This document shows positions 34,542-42,696 of a DNA stretch of 64,000 bases, one piece after another; position 1 is the stretch's first letter; each line of letters begins with the position of its first letter. The notes beneath the pieces are model-generated. The model saw only the letters and a list, made by a program, of their open reading frames with translations. It was not told where the DNA came from and searched no databases. The stretch lies in NCBI RefSeq assembly GCF_001465835.2, contig NZ_CP013661.2, positions 2,286,501 through 2,350,500 of the forward strand. Reading direction: 5' to 3'. The position numbers and the translations under genes were made by a program. Origin of the DNA: Planococcus kocurii (GTDB lineage Bacteria > Bacillota > Bacilli > Bacillales_A > Planococcaceae).

Positions 34542-35221
34542 TTAGGTTTAGGGCAAAATGTGCACGTATTAAAAGATGGCATTTCTTTGTACAAGCAACA
34601 GGTTTTTCTAAGCGGTTTTGAAACAGCTTGTTGCAAGGAAGTGTCACCGAGTAATTTCGCAAGATAAGAAGTTTTGATTGGCTTCCAATTTTCTTCATTC
34701 ATAAGCCATTCTAAGTCTGCGGCGACTTTTCGTGGATTTCGGGTTTCTAGATTAGCGTAAAACCACAAGACAGAACCGAGCACGTTTTCCCAGCAAGTGA
34801 TAGGAGAGATTTTTATGTGTTTTTTAAATTCATCGAGCAACTCGTTTACTTGTCTATGAAGAATGTCATGAAACGCTTGGAACCTCCTGTGTGCGTCAAT
34901 CGGTTGAAATGTCGACGACTTCGCATGGACCTGTAAAAGAGGAAGCCCATAATTATGAACACGGTCAAATTCTAATTCACGCCAATCGACAGAAAAATAC
35001 CCGTTATATTGATCGATTAGGCTAAACTGAGCAGTTACGTAAAGAGCATATTGTCGGAAAAAATAAGATACTGCAACGCCGGCGTTGTCAGTTCCACACC
35101 AGTGCTTTAATTCTTCGATCATTGTGGGGACATCTTGACTAAGTGGCTGTTGTGGAATGCGGTCTGTTGCAACAGATTGCGTGCTTAGCAAGTATTTGGC
35201 TTGTTGCGGGAAAGTCACCAT
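34538..35221 (-). CDS. FhuF-type ferric-siderophore reductase (2Fe-2S)
   Basis: 227-aa protein of the FhuF/IucA-IucC C-terminal-like family. The closing Cys208-Cys209, Cys220 and Cys223 motif (TCCLYKE...NTCTFC) binds a [2Fe-2S] cluster and is diagnostic. These proteins reduce ferric hydroxamate or other siderophore complexes in the cytosol to release iron. There is no siderophore transporter next to it and no Fur box was recognised upstream. It is monocistronic. Confidence 0.85.
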   Translation of the reverse strand: MVTFPQQAKYLLSTQSVATDRIPQQPLSQDVPTMIEELKHWCGTDNAGVAVSYFFRQYALYVTAQFSLIDQYNGYFSVDWRELEFDRVHNYGLPLLQVHAKSSTFQPIDAHRRFQAFHDILHRQVNELLDEFKKHIKISPITCWENVLGSVLWFYANLETRNPRKVAADLEWLMNEENWKPIKTSYLAKLLGDTSLQQAVSKPLRKTCCLYKEMPSFNTCTFCPKPK

Positions 35222-35351
35222 GATTCACCTCTTCAGTTATTATGCTACGTTAAAAGGGAAGAGTTTGCAAAGTCATCAAACAATCTAACAAGAGCTATTC
35301 GCCTATTATTTTATTGAGAAGTCGATTAAACTGAGGAAAAGGAGTGAGGAA

Positions 35352-35714
35352 ATGGAATTTTCTATTATAACAATCGACCACGTTCAGGTTGCAGCACCTG
35401 CAGGGGAAGAACAAGTTGCAAGAAACTTTTATGCGGAGATTTTGGGAATGCAAGAGATTGAAAAACCAGAAGCGCTAAAAGGTAGAGGAGGTGCCTGGTT
35501 CGAGTTTGGTAGTCAGCAATTGCATGTAGGCGTAGAAGAGCCATTTTCACCAGCAAAAAAAGCACATCCAGCATTTCAGGTAGCTGGTTATGAGGAGTTA
35601 AAGGAACATTTGTCAGTAAACAAAATTGAATTGAAAGAAAACAATAGCATTCCAGGTGTCGAACGATTTTTTGTTTTTGATCCGTTCGGCAATCGGCTAG
35701 AATTTCTGAAATAA
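35352..35714 (+). CDS. VOC family protein (glyoxalase/dioxygenase fold)
   Basis: 120-aa single-module vicinal oxygen chelate protein. Metal-ligand candidates are His9 (TIDHVQVAA), His57-type in QQLHVGVEEP and Glu in GNRLEFLK at the C-terminus. It resembles glyoxalase-like proteins near B. subtilis YwkD in size. The substrate is unknown. GGAGTGAGGAA precedes the ATG. Confidence 0.85.
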   Translation: MEFSIITIDHVQVAAPAGEEQVARNFYAEILGMQEIEKPEALKGRGGAWFEFGSQQLHVGVEEPFSPAKKAHPAFQVAGYEELKEHLSVNKIELKENNSIPGVERFFVFDPFGNRLEFLK

Positions 35715-35750
35715 AAATGCCAATGCCCGACGTCAGGGCATTGGCATTTT
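35714..35750 (+). terminator. Terminator after the VOC gene
   Basis: AAAATGCCAATGCCC / GGGCATTGGCATTTT perfect stem. Confidence 0.9.
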
Positions 35751-35821
35751 ATAAATGGTTTTAGTAGCAGGTAAAATGGTGATTGGAGCCACTGCTATAC
35801 ATAATGATAAATAAGTGCATA

Positions 35822-35853
35822 TCAAAAGCTGCCCGGTAAATAGGCAGCTTTTA
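35822..35853 (-). terminator. Terminator after hmp copy 1
   Basis: AAAAGCTGCC / GGCAGCTTTT arms with a 9-nt loop, on the 3' side of the minus-strand gene. Confidence 0.8.
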
Positions 35854-35860
35854 GAAAAAA

Positions 35861-37042
35861 TTATACGGTTTGAAGAGCGATTGCTGGACCGAAGAATTCA
35901 AAGTGAATTTGTTCTTCTTTCATGCCGAGTGCTTGCAGTTCTTGAATCATGGCTTCCATGAATGGAACAGGTCCACATACATAAACATCACCTGTGATGT
36001 CGACGTATTCTTCTAAAACCGTACGTGTAATATAGCCTTGTGGCTGGTCAGAGTAAAACGTTTTATAGCGTGCATCAGTCATAGTCGCAACGTATTTCTG
36101 AATATCCTTATCGAAAGCATGCATAGATTCATTGCGTGCAGCGTGAAGGAATGCAGTTGGACGTTCTGGAGTTAACGTAGCCACAGTTTCAAACATGCTC
36201 ATCATCGGTGTAATGCCGACACCACCACTTACAAATGCGACGGGTGTAGTTTTTTCAGTATCGAGAACGAATTCACCTGCAGGAGCACTAACTTCAAAGC
36301 GATCGCCTACATTCATTTCGTCATGAAGATAAACGGAAACGCGGCCGTTTGGATCATTGTCTGCATCGCGTTTAACGGAAATACGGAATTCGTCTGCTTG
36401 AGCTGCTTGAGAAAGACTATATTGACGGTTGAACAAATACTGCTCTCCTGGAATTGACATGCGTAAAGAAATATATTGGCCGGGCTGATAAGCAGGAACA
36501 TCTTTTCCGTCAGCTGGTTTCAAGTAGAAAGAAGTGATACTTTCGCTTTCTTTTTCTTTGCGGACAATTGAAAAGTCTTTAAAGAAACTCCAGCCGTTTT
36601 CTTGAGATTCCATTTTTGCATACATTTCTTTTTCAACGCCGATAAAGGCATCTGCAATTACGCCATATGCTTCTGCCCAAGCATTGATGATGTCATCGGT
36701 TGCTGCATCGCCCAAAACTTCTTTGATCCCCTTTAATAAGTATTCTCCAACAATCGGATAATGTTCCGGTTTAATTCCCAAACTTACGTGTTTATTAGCA
36801 ATTTGGACAACTGCTGGAAGAATAGCTTCTAGATTATCGATATGGACGGCTGCAGCATAAACCGTGTTTGCCAATGCAGCCTGCTGACGACCTTTTTTCT
36901 GGTTCGCGTGATTAAAAATATTTAAAAGTTCAGGATGCGCTTCGAGCATGTTCTTGTAGAATACAGTCGTGATCGCTGTTCCGTGTTCTTCCAATACCGG
37001 TACTGTGGATTTGATGATCGCTCTTGTTTCTTGTGATAACAT
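35861..37042 (-). CDS. hmp: Flavohemoglobin (nitric oxide dioxygenase), copy 1
   Basis: 393-aa flavohemoprotein. It has an N-terminal globin domain (1 to about 140, with the proximal His in NKHVSLGI), an FAD-binding domain (about 150-255, RQYSLS) and an NAD(P)-binding domain (about 265-390, VSGGVGITPMM). It converts NO to nitrate with O2 and NADPH. ATG 37042 has AAGGAGAG at 9 nt; an upstream in-frame TTG is too near. An NsrR-type operator lies 60 bp upstream. A second hmp follows upstream on the same strand. Confidence 0.96.
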   Translation of the reverse strand: MLSQETRAIIKSTVPVLEEHGTAITTVFYKNMLEAHPELLNIFNHANQKKGRQQAALANTVYAAAVHIDNLEAILPAVVQIANKHVSLGIKPEHYPIVGEYLLKGIKEVLGDAATDDIINAWAEAYGVIADAFIGVEKEMYAKMESQENGWSFFKDFSIVRKEKESESITSFYLKPADGKDVPAYQPGQYISLRMSIPGEQYLFNRQYSLSQAAQADEFRISVKRDADNDPNGRVSVYLHDEMNVGDRFEVSAPAGEFVLDTEKTTPVAFVSGGVGITPMMSMFETVATLTPERPTAFLHAARNESMHAFDKDIQKYVATMTDARYKTFYSDQPQGYITRTVLEEYVDITGDVYVCGPVPFMEAMIQELQALGMKEEQIHFEFFGPAIALQTV

Positions 37043-37100
37043 AATCAATCTCTCCTTTTGTTTTCTATATCTTGACTATACTCCTCTAATTCCTTTAAAG

Positions 37101-37117
37101 ATATATTTAAAATACAT
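37101..37117 (-). promoter_or_regulatory. NsrR operator upstream of hmp copy 1
   Basis: On the minus strand ATGTATTTTAAATATAT matches at all 17 positions the B. subtilis NsrR consensus ATRTATYTTAAATATAT as I recall it. The wider AAGATG...ATATCTTT symmetry supports a dimer site. Confidence 0.8.
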
Positions 37118-37160
37118 CTTTAAAATTTGGACACAACTAATTTCACAGAAAAGTCACAAC

Positions 37161-37321
37161 AAAGAAAAGCGGAAGCGACCATGTAGCTCCGACAGGCATA
37201 AGGCAGATCAGCAGTGTGGCGTTCTGTGCCACGCAGTTGAGTTGACTTATGACCCGAGGAGTGGGTCGCTGGAGTCTGGACAAAAAGAAAAGCGGAAGCG
37301 ACCGTGTAGCTCCGACAGGCA
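37161..37321 (+). repeat. 38-bp direct repeat pair between the hmp genes
   Basis: Copies at 37161-37198 and 37284-37321 differ at one base and begin AAAGAAAAGCGGAAGCGACC, then (A/G)TGTAGCTCCGACAGGCA. The 85 bp between them include a CGACCCACTCC/GGAGTGGGTCG-type palindrome. GCGGA(A/G)GCG...GACAGGC repeats of this kind occur in many Bacillales intergenic regions. Together with the short-period repeat at 37404 this accounts for most of the 500-bp gap. Confidence 0.75.
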
Positions 37322-37403
37322 CGGGGTGGATTCGACAAACGGCATTTTTTTGGTCGTTAAACTAAAAAAACCCATTAAATGGATATACAGTCGCTATTCA
37401 TTC

Positions 37404-37474
37404 AAATACTGTCCGTTTGGCGATGAATACTGTCCAAACCAGGAAAATACTGTCCAAATCCATCAAAATACTTC
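37404..37474 (+). repeat. Short tandem repeat, about 21-bp period
   Basis: AATACTGTCC occurs at 37405, 37426 and 37446, and a decayed AATACTTC at 37467, at intervals of 21, 20 and 21 bp. That is two helical turns, so the copies face the same side of the DNA. Confidence 0.7.
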
Positions 37475-37503
37475 ATATTTCACCTAAACACTTCTCTACG
37501 CAT

Positions 37504-37530
37504 AAAAAAAGTCCAGCATAAGCTGGACTG
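37504..37530 (-). terminator. Terminator after hmp copy 2
   Basis: On the minus strand AGTCCAGC-TTAT-GCTGGACT followed by TTTTTT. Confidence 0.88.
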
Positions 37531-37538
37531 GAATGCAT

Positions 37539-38726
37539 TTATTCACTATTCGTATTTAAATCCATAGCAGGCCCAAAAAATTCGTAGTGAATCTGTTCTT
37601 CTGGAATGCCCATGCGATGTAATTCACGAATCATAATCTCCATAAATAGCGCGGGTCCACAAACATAGACATCACTTGCGGGATCGACATATTCCTCAAG
37701 CATTTCCCGGGTAATAAAGCCGTTGGGTTCATCTGAATAAACAGCTTTATAGCGAGCATCGGCCATCATCTTAGCGTATACTTGAATGTCATTATCAAAT
37801 GCTTGCTGCAGTGGATTACGAGCGCCATGTAAGAAGGTGGTCGGACGCTCTGGTGTAGATTTTGCAACTGTTTCAAACATACTCATCATCGGCGTGATGC
37901 CAACACCGCCACTGATAAATGCGACCGGAGATACCTTCGTCATGTCGAGGACAAAGACTCCGGCTGGAGCACTAATTTCAACGTGATCACCTTCATTGAC
38001 ACCGCTGTGCAAGTAGTTAGAAACGACGCCATTTGGATCGTTGTCATTTTCACTCTTTACCGAGATACGGAATTCATCTGATTTCGGTGCTTGAGAAAGG
38101 CTATATTGTCGAATAACTAAAAACTCTTCACCAGGCATAGAAAGCCGTATCGAAATATACTGACCGGGTGTATAAGGCGGTACGTCAGATCCATCTGCAG
38201 GTTTCATGTAAAAGGAAGTGATGACTTCACTTTCTTTTACTTTACGTGTCACAATAAAATCTTTAAAGAAAATCCAGCTATTTTCCTGCTCTGCCGTTTG
38301 TTTATACATGTCTTTTTCAACGCCGATAAAGGCGTCCGCAATAACGTCATAAGCCTCAGCCCAAGCTTCAAGTATGTCATCAGTTGCAGCATCCCCGAGT
38401 ACTTCCTTCATAGCTTTTAATAAGTATTCGCCAACAATTGGGTAATGTTCAGGCAAGACACCGACACTCACGTGTTTATGAGCAATTTGAACAACTGCCG
38501 GAAGAATTTCCTCGAGGTTATCGATATTAACGGCTGCTGCGTGAACCGCATTAGCTAGTGCTGCTTGTTGACGACCTTGCGCTTGGTTTGCTTGATTGAA
38601 AATATTCAATAATTCAGGATGTGCCACAAAAAGGTTTTCATAAAATCGAGTAGTAATTGCCATACCATATTCCTCTAAAACGGGTACAGTCGACTTAACA
38701 ATTGACCGAGTTTGTTCTGATAACAT
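37539..38726 (-). CDS. Flavohemoglobin (nitric oxide dioxygenase), copy 2
   Basis: 395-aa paralogue of copy 1, with the same three domains, HKHVSVGV around the proximal His, RQYSLSQAP for FAD and ISGGVGITPMM for NAD(P). The two are closely similar along their whole length, indicating duplication. ATG 38726 follows AAAAGGAGTG; a longer frame to 38798 lacks a ribosome site. No full NsrR box is upstream, only a half-like GTATTTT, and nsrR is divergent 90 bp away. Confidence 0.94.
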   Translation of the reverse strand: MLSEQTRSIVKSTVPVLEEYGMAITTRFYENLFVAHPELLNIFNQANQAQGRQQAALANAVHAAAVNIDNLEEILPAVVQIAHKHVSVGVLPEHYPIVGEYLLKAMKEVLGDAATDDILEAWAEAYDVIADAFIGVEKDMYKQTAEQENSWIFFKDFIVTRKVKESEVITSFYMKPADGSDVPPYTPGQYISIRLSMPGEEFLVIRQYSLSQAPKSDEFRISVKSENDNDPNGVVSNYLHSGVNEGDHVEISAPAGVFVLDMTKVSPVAFISGGVGITPMMSMFETVAKSTPERPTTFLHGARNPLQQAFDNDIQVYAKMMADARYKAVYSDEPNGFITREMLEEYVDPASDVYVCGPALFMEIMIRELHRMGIPEEQIHYEFFGPAMDLNTNSE

Positions 38727-38816
38727 AGTAAACACTCCTTTTCGTATTTTGAGGTTCATTTGCTTTCGAAAGAACCAAAAAGTCTCTATAATAAACAATC
38801 AGAAGAGGTGAGTAAA

Positions 38817-39251
38817 ATGAGATTGACCATGTATACTGATTTCTCATTACGTGTTTTGATTTATTTAGGCACAAAAGATCCAGAAAAGTTAACGACCATC
38901 CAAGAAATTTCTGATGCTTACAATATATCCAAAAATCATTTAACAAAAGTTACATTTGAGCTTGGAAAAGCTGGATTTATTCATACAGTAAGAGGAAGAG
39001 GCGGTGGTATTCGTCTGGCAGATCTCCCACAACATATTAATATTGGTACGGTAATTAGGAAAATGGAAGACGACTTCCATTTGGTTGAATGTTTTAATTC
39101 AGCTACAAATCGTTGTCCCATTTCATCAATTTGCGGGCTACGCGGTGCTTTAGGCAAAGCACTCAACGCATATTTATCAGTACTGGATGAATATACGCTT
39201 GAAGACCTCATGTTTAATCGAGAAGGGCTCCGCGAAATTCTGAAGACATAA
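38817..39251 (+). CDS. nsrR: NsrR, nitric-oxide-sensing Rrf2 repressor
   Basis: 144-aa Rrf2-family iron-sulfur regulator. It has an N-terminal winged HTH (RLTMYTDFSLRVLIYL to VRGRGGGIRLA) and three cluster-ligand cysteines, Cys92, Cys100 and Cys106, spaced as in NsrR. NO destroys the cluster and relieves repression of hmp. It is divergent from hmp copy 2. ATG 38817 follows AGAAGAGGTGAG; a TTTCGA-17-TATAAT promoter lies just upstream. Confidence 0.93.
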   Translation: MRLTMYTDFSLRVLIYLGTKDPEKLTTIQEISDAYNISKNHLTKVTFELGKAGFIHTVRGRGGGIRLADLPQHINIGTVIRKMEDDFHLVECFNSATNRCPISSICGLRGALGKALNAYLSVLDEYTLEDLMFNREGLREILKT

Positions 39252-39284
39252 AAAAACGGCTCAATCTCTTGAGCCGTTTTTTTA
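39251..39284 (+). terminator. Bidirectional terminator
   Basis: AAAAAACGGCTCAA-TCTC-TTGAGCCGTTTTTT perfect stem between nsrR and the convergent oxidase-fold gene. Confidence 0.9.
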
Positions 39285-39285
39285 T

Positions 39286-39708
39286 TTATAGTTCTAGAGT
39301 TTGCGGCTCTTGCCCTTTTTTATTCATTAACCGTACGCGATCAGGTTTAATGGCTAAAATAACAAGATTCGGATCATCAGGTCCTTCAAACCAACCTTCC
39401 AAATGCTCATTCCAAACTTTGTCGATCATTTCACGTTCGTCATGTATCGACATGGTTCCTTCAATTTCTAAGAACGAATCGCCAACTCCTTCGCCTTCAT
39501 ATCCCAAAAGAATATGAGCATGTGGATTAGCTTCTAGCTCGTCGACTTTTTGCGTCTTTTTACTGGTAGCGGTGTAAAGTGTAAAATCATCGTTAAAAAA
39601 AGTCATATAACGCGAATGAGGCTTATTGCCTTTAATTGTTGCGAGAGTTCCCACGTAACTTTCCTCTAAAATTTTTAACGCTGCTTTTTTAACATCTTCC
39701 TGATTCAT
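39286..39708 (-). CDS. Pyridoxamine 5'-phosphate oxidase-fold general stress protein (YdaG/GSP26-like)
   Basis: 140-aa split-barrel flavin-binding protein. SYVGTLATIKGNKPHSRYMTFF, YTATSKKTQKVDELEANPHAHILLG and the GWFEGPDDPNLVILAIKPDRVRL end are typical of general stress protein 26/YdaG. It probably binds FMN; the reaction is unknown. ATG 39708 follows AAAGGAG at 8 nt. A SigB-type promoter is upstream, consistent with SigB control of ydaG in B. subtilis. Confidence 0.88.
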   Translation of the reverse strand: MNQEDVKKAALKILEESYVGTLATIKGNKPHSRYMTFFNDDFTLYTATSKKTQKVDELEANPHAHILLGYEGEGVGDSFLEIEGTMSIHDEREMIDKVWNEHLEGWFEGPDDPNLVILAIKPDRVRLMNKKGQEPQTLEL

Positions 39709-39740
39709 CCATACCACTCCTTTTGTCTTTGTACTTAATC

Positions 39741-39766
39741 TATTCCTTTTTAAACTTTAACTAAAC
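39741..39766 (-). promoter_or_regulatory. Candidate SigB promoter of the YdaG-like gene
   Basis: On the minus strand GTTTAG, a 14-bp spacer and GGAATA. Confidence 0.55.
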
Positions 39767-39767
39767 A

Positions 39768-39800
39768 TAAAAGACCCGCTAGAAGGAGCGGGTCTTTTAT
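39768..39800 (-). terminator. Terminator after the EamA gene
   Basis: AAAAGACCCGCT-CCTTCT-AGCGGGTCTTTT-type stem on the minus strand. Confidence 0.88.
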
Positions 39801-39807
39801 GTTTGTT

Positions 39808-40695
39808 CTATTCTATTATTTTAGGTGTTCGATTAAATGCACTTGGCAGCACCATACCAATTAGAATAATGAAGATTCCTCCGATTTGAAGAGGTGTCAA
39901 CACTTCGCCCAGAATAATAACCGATGCGAGAACAGCTACTGGCAATTCCATCGCGCTTAAAATGGAGGCAAGTCCTGAACCAACACGCGGAACTGCGATG
40001 GAGAAAAAGTAAATAGGCATAATAATACCGAAAAACCCGAGTAACAAGCCGTAAACCCACAAACCTTCAGCGAATAATTGTCCATTCCAAACAATTTCGG
40101 GTGTTTGAAAAAAGCCAACAATAATCGCTGCGAAAAGTGATACGTAAAACAGACGAGCTGAAGTGTCCATACCGTCGATTTGCTTGCCGTTAACAAACAT
40201 GAAAGCCGAAAAACAAAAAGCAGCTCCAATTCCCCAAGCCCATCCTTGCCAAGGAATCGCGCTTAGATCTGTTCCGATGATTCCAGCGGCAAACAGTGTT
40301 CCTGTAAATAATAAGATTAAAGAAAAGACTTCTGTTCGTTTCAGCCATCGCCGATTGACGATACAATCAAGGAACATACCGATCCATGTAAATTGGAACA
40401 ATAAAACAACTGCTAGTGAGGCGGGAAGATAGTTAAGAGAGTGTGCGTAAACCATACCGGTAGCAGCTGTGAAACTGCCGGACAGCAGTAAGATTTTCCA
40501 ACCTTTAATTCTTGGCATTTTGCGCTGTGTTATAAAAAATAAAAGGGCTGCTAATACGAACCCTATAAAATATTGACTAGTCACGGCTTCAGCGGCTGTG
40601 AAACCATTTTTCATTGCGACTTTTATAATAGTTGAGAGAATTCCATAACAGCTTGCTGCTACGACAACCATAAGTGGATAAATCCAGTTTTTCAT
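39808..40695 (-). CDS. EamA/DMT family transporter
   Basis: 295-aa ten-helix drug/metabolite transporter with two EamA repeats (residues 5-135 and 150-285), for example KNGFTAAEAVTSQYFIGF and a second-half SGLASILSAMELPVAVLASVIILGE signature. The substrate is unknown. The minus-strand ribosome site is CAGGAGTG. It is transcribed alone. Confidence 0.87.
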   Translation of the reverse strand: MKNWIYPLMVVVAASCYGILSTIIKVAMKNGFTAAEAVTSQYFIGFVLAALLFFITQRKMPRIKGWKILLLSGSFTAATGMVYAHSLNYLPASLAVVLLFQFTWIGMFLDCIVNRRWLKRTEVFSLILLFTGTLFAAGIIGTDLSAIPWQGWAWGIGAAFCFSAFMFVNGKQIDGMDTSARLFYVSLFAAIIVGFFQTPEIVWNGQLFAEGLWVYGLLLGFFGIIMPIYFFSIAVPRVGSGLASILSAMELPVAVLASVIILGEVLTPLQIGGIFIILIGMVLPSAFNRTPKIIE

Positions 40696-40731
40696 TTTCT
40701 TTCACTCCTGTTCAAACGAGAATCATAGCAT

Positions 40732-40767
40732 AAAAAAACCATAGAGAATAGTCTCTATGGTTTTTTT
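40732..40767 (-). terminator. Terminator after the 76-aa gene
   Basis: AAAAAAACCATAGAGA / TCTCTATGGTTTTTTT stem. Confidence 0.88.
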
Positions 40768-40802
40768 AAAAAAGTATTTACTTTTATGAGCGTTCATATT
40801 TA

Positions 40803-41033
40803 TTATTCTGGGAATTTTTCTTCGCTTGAAGAATTACTTTTCGTTCCACGTTTATCGCTTTCTTCACGCTTTTCTTGTTTCAAATCTTCCATCGGGATGG
40901 TGTCGACAGTCATTTCTTCTTTGTGCATTTCCGTAAGTGTTTTTTTATCCGTTTTGTACTGTTCAGGATTATCCATGGGACCGCCATCGCTTATGTTACG
41001 ATCTTCATCCTTAAATGGTTTTTTGTCTGACAT
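40803..41033 (-). CDS. Small charged hypothetical protein, 76 aa
   Basis: No family was recognised. The product is disordered-looking and rich in Lys, Glu, Asp and Ser (MSDKKPFKDEDRN at the start), with no hydrophobic core, as in some stress-induced small proteins. GAGGTG precedes ATG 41033 by 6 nt, whereas the open frame further upstream lacks a site. A SigB-type promoter and a terminator bracket it. No function can be assigned. Confidence 0.7.
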   Translation of the reverse strand: MSDKKPFKDEDRNISDGGPMDNPEQYKTDKKTLTEMHKEEMTVDTIPMEDLKQEKREESDKRGTKSNSSSEEKFPE

Positions 41034-41068
41034 GTAAAGCACCTCTTTCTTTTTTGTAGTAGTCTTTA

Positions 41069-41094
41069 TATTCCTTAAATGAAACTTTTGAAAC
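41069..41094 (-). promoter_or_regulatory. Candidate SigB promoter of the 76-aa gene
   Basis: On the minus strand GTTTCA, a 14-bp spacer and GGAATA. The rest of the 41095-41270 gap shows nothing recognisable. Confidence 0.5.
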
Positions 41095-41274
41095 ATGAAG
41101 TAGACCCACATTTTCTAAATAACTAACCCTTGATATAGCTTTGATCTGTCAGTAAAAATGAGCATGTCCACCACAAAGACAGGCATCGACTTATCAAAGT
41201 TCCACTGCTTCCAACTTCTTCAATATGGCATTCACTGTGCACGCGCACAAAACGCCAGAAGTGTTATCTAAAAA

Positions 41275-41309
41275 AACAGGTGTATTGGACTGGGTCCAAT
41301 ACACCTGTT
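41275..41309 (-). terminator. Terminator after pepT
   Basis: AAACAGGTGTATTGGAC-TGG-GTCCAATACACCTGTTT perfect stem. Confidence 0.92.
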
Positions 41310-42527
41310 TTATTTAACGGACTTTACAATTTCGATAATGACTTGTGTTGCTTTCTCCATATTTTCCACAGAAATGAATTCGTATTTTCCGTGATAATTT
41401 TCGCCACCTGTGAAGATGTTTGGTGTTGGAAGCCCCATGTACGACAATTGAGAACCATCTGTACCGCCACGAACAGGCACAATGTTCGGCTTGATTTCTA
41501 ATGCAGTCATAGCGTGCTCTGCGCGATCGACAATTTCCATAACGGGTTCGATTTTTTCCCGCATATTGTAATATTGATCTTCAATTTCTAGCAGAATGGC
41601 TTGTTTGCCATATTGCTGTTGAAGCTTTTCCGCAACTTCTTCCATATGCCGTTTTTTATCTTCGAATTTATTTTTATCGAAATCACGGATAATATAGCTC
41701 AATTCCGCTGTTTCAATATCGCCAACAAAATTATTCAAATGAATAAATCCTTCATAGCCTTCTGTTAACTCAGGAACTTCATGTTTCGGCATTTCTTGTT
41801 GGAATTGAATAGCGACTGTTTGCGCATTGACCATTTTATCCTTTGCTGATCCCGGATGAACGCTTTTCCCTTGAATGGTCAGTTTCCCGCTCGCTGCGTT
41901 AAAACTTTCGTACTGCAACTCGCCAAGAGGGCCGCCGTCCATGGTGTATGCATATTGTGCACCAAAGCGTTCAACGTCGAATTTATGTGGACCGCGACCA
42001 ATTTCTTCGTCTGGTGTAAAGGCGACGCGGATTTTTCCATGCTCAATTTCAGGATGAGCATTTAAATATTCCATTGCAGTCATAATTTCAGCAATACCGG
42101 CTTTGTTGTCTGCGCCAAGTAATGTCGTGCCATCTGTTGTGATTAGCGTATGGCCCACGTAGTCTTTTAAAGAAGGAAAATCCGACACAGTCATCGTAAT
42201 GCTGTTATTTAGTGAGATGTCCTGTCCATTATAATTATCAATACGTTTCGGATTAACGTTTTTTCCAGTAAAGTCTGTCGCAGTGTCAACATGTGCCAAA
42301 AAACCAATTACAGGAACTTCTTTGTCGGTATTGGCCGGAAGCGTGCCGAAAAGGTAACCGGATTTATCCATATCGACATCAGTCAAGCCAATGGTTTTCA
42401 TTTCCTGTTCCAATTCACGGAGCAAGTCCCACTGCCCAGTTGTAGAAGGGGTGGTGGTACTAGTGAAGTCGGATTGTGTATCGATTTTGGCGTAACGAAC
42501 GAGTCGTTCAATTAAAGTCTCTAACAT
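41310..42527 (-). CDS. pepT: Peptidase T (tripeptide aminopeptidase)
   Basis: 405-aa family M20B zinc aminopeptidase releasing N-terminal residues from tripeptides. Metal ligands are His79 and Asp81 in [14 protein letters not shown] for Asp at the bridging position, DEEIGRG for the catalytic Glu, TMDGGPLGE for another Asp and [12 protein letters not shown] near the end. AGGAGGATTTATAC precedes the ATG. It is monocistronic. Confidence 0.96.
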   Translation of the reverse strand: MLETLIERLVRYAKIDTQSDFTSTTTPSTTGQWDLLRELEQEMKTIGLTDVDMDKSGYLFGTLPANTDKEVPVIGFLAHVDTATDFTGKNVNPKRIDNYNGQDISLNNSITMTVSDFPSLKDYVGHTLITTDGTTLLGADNKAGIAEIMTAMEYLNAHPEIEHGKIRVAFTPDEEIGRGPHKFDVERFGAQYAYTMDGGPLGELQYESFNAASGKLTIQGKSVHPGSAKDKMVNAQTVAIQFQQEMPKHEVPELTEGYEGFIHLNNFVGDIETAELSYIIRDFDKNKFEDKKRHMEEVAEKLQQQYGKQAILLEIEDQYYNMREKIEPVMEIVDRAEHAMTALEIKPNIVPVRGGTDGSQLSYMGLPTPNIFTGGENYHGKYEFISVENMEKATQVIIEIVKSVK

Positions 42528-42553
42528 GTATAAATCCTCCTAGAATAAGTTCT

Positions 42554-42619
42554 GTACAAGTTGAATGGTGTTGCCGACTTTTTTAGCGTTATGGAACAGC
42601 AACTTCAACCCATATAGTA
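42554..42619. repeat. Possible decayed MITE-like repeat
   Basis: A 66-bp stretch between pepT and the M20 gene has end-like sequences GTACAAGTTGAATGG and TTCAACCCATATAGTA and internal GACTTTTTTAGCG and GGAACA, echoing the arms of the three clear copies. Heavily decayed if real. Confidence 0.3.
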
Positions 42620-42662
42620 GTAGTTTAGCACGAAGTGGGAAAATGGTGAAAATTCTGGTCAC

Positions 42663-42694
42663 AAAAAAACGACGCCCGGCAAGGGACATCGTTC
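42663..42694 (-). terminator. Terminator of the metNIQ-M20 operon
   Basis: AACGATGTCCC / GGGCGTCGTT-type stem (imperfect) with TTTTTTT on the minus strand. Confidence 0.75.
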
Positions 42695-42696
42695 AA

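Noticed and set aside
37161-37474. CRISPR array
   Set aside because: Only two 38-bp copies with an 85-bp gap and a 20-21-bp period repeat without spacers; no cas genes are near.
36969-37487. 172-codon open frame across the hmp intergenic region
   Set aside because: It starts antisense inside hmp copy 1 and runs through direct repeats; composition and the absence of a ribosome site mark it as chance.
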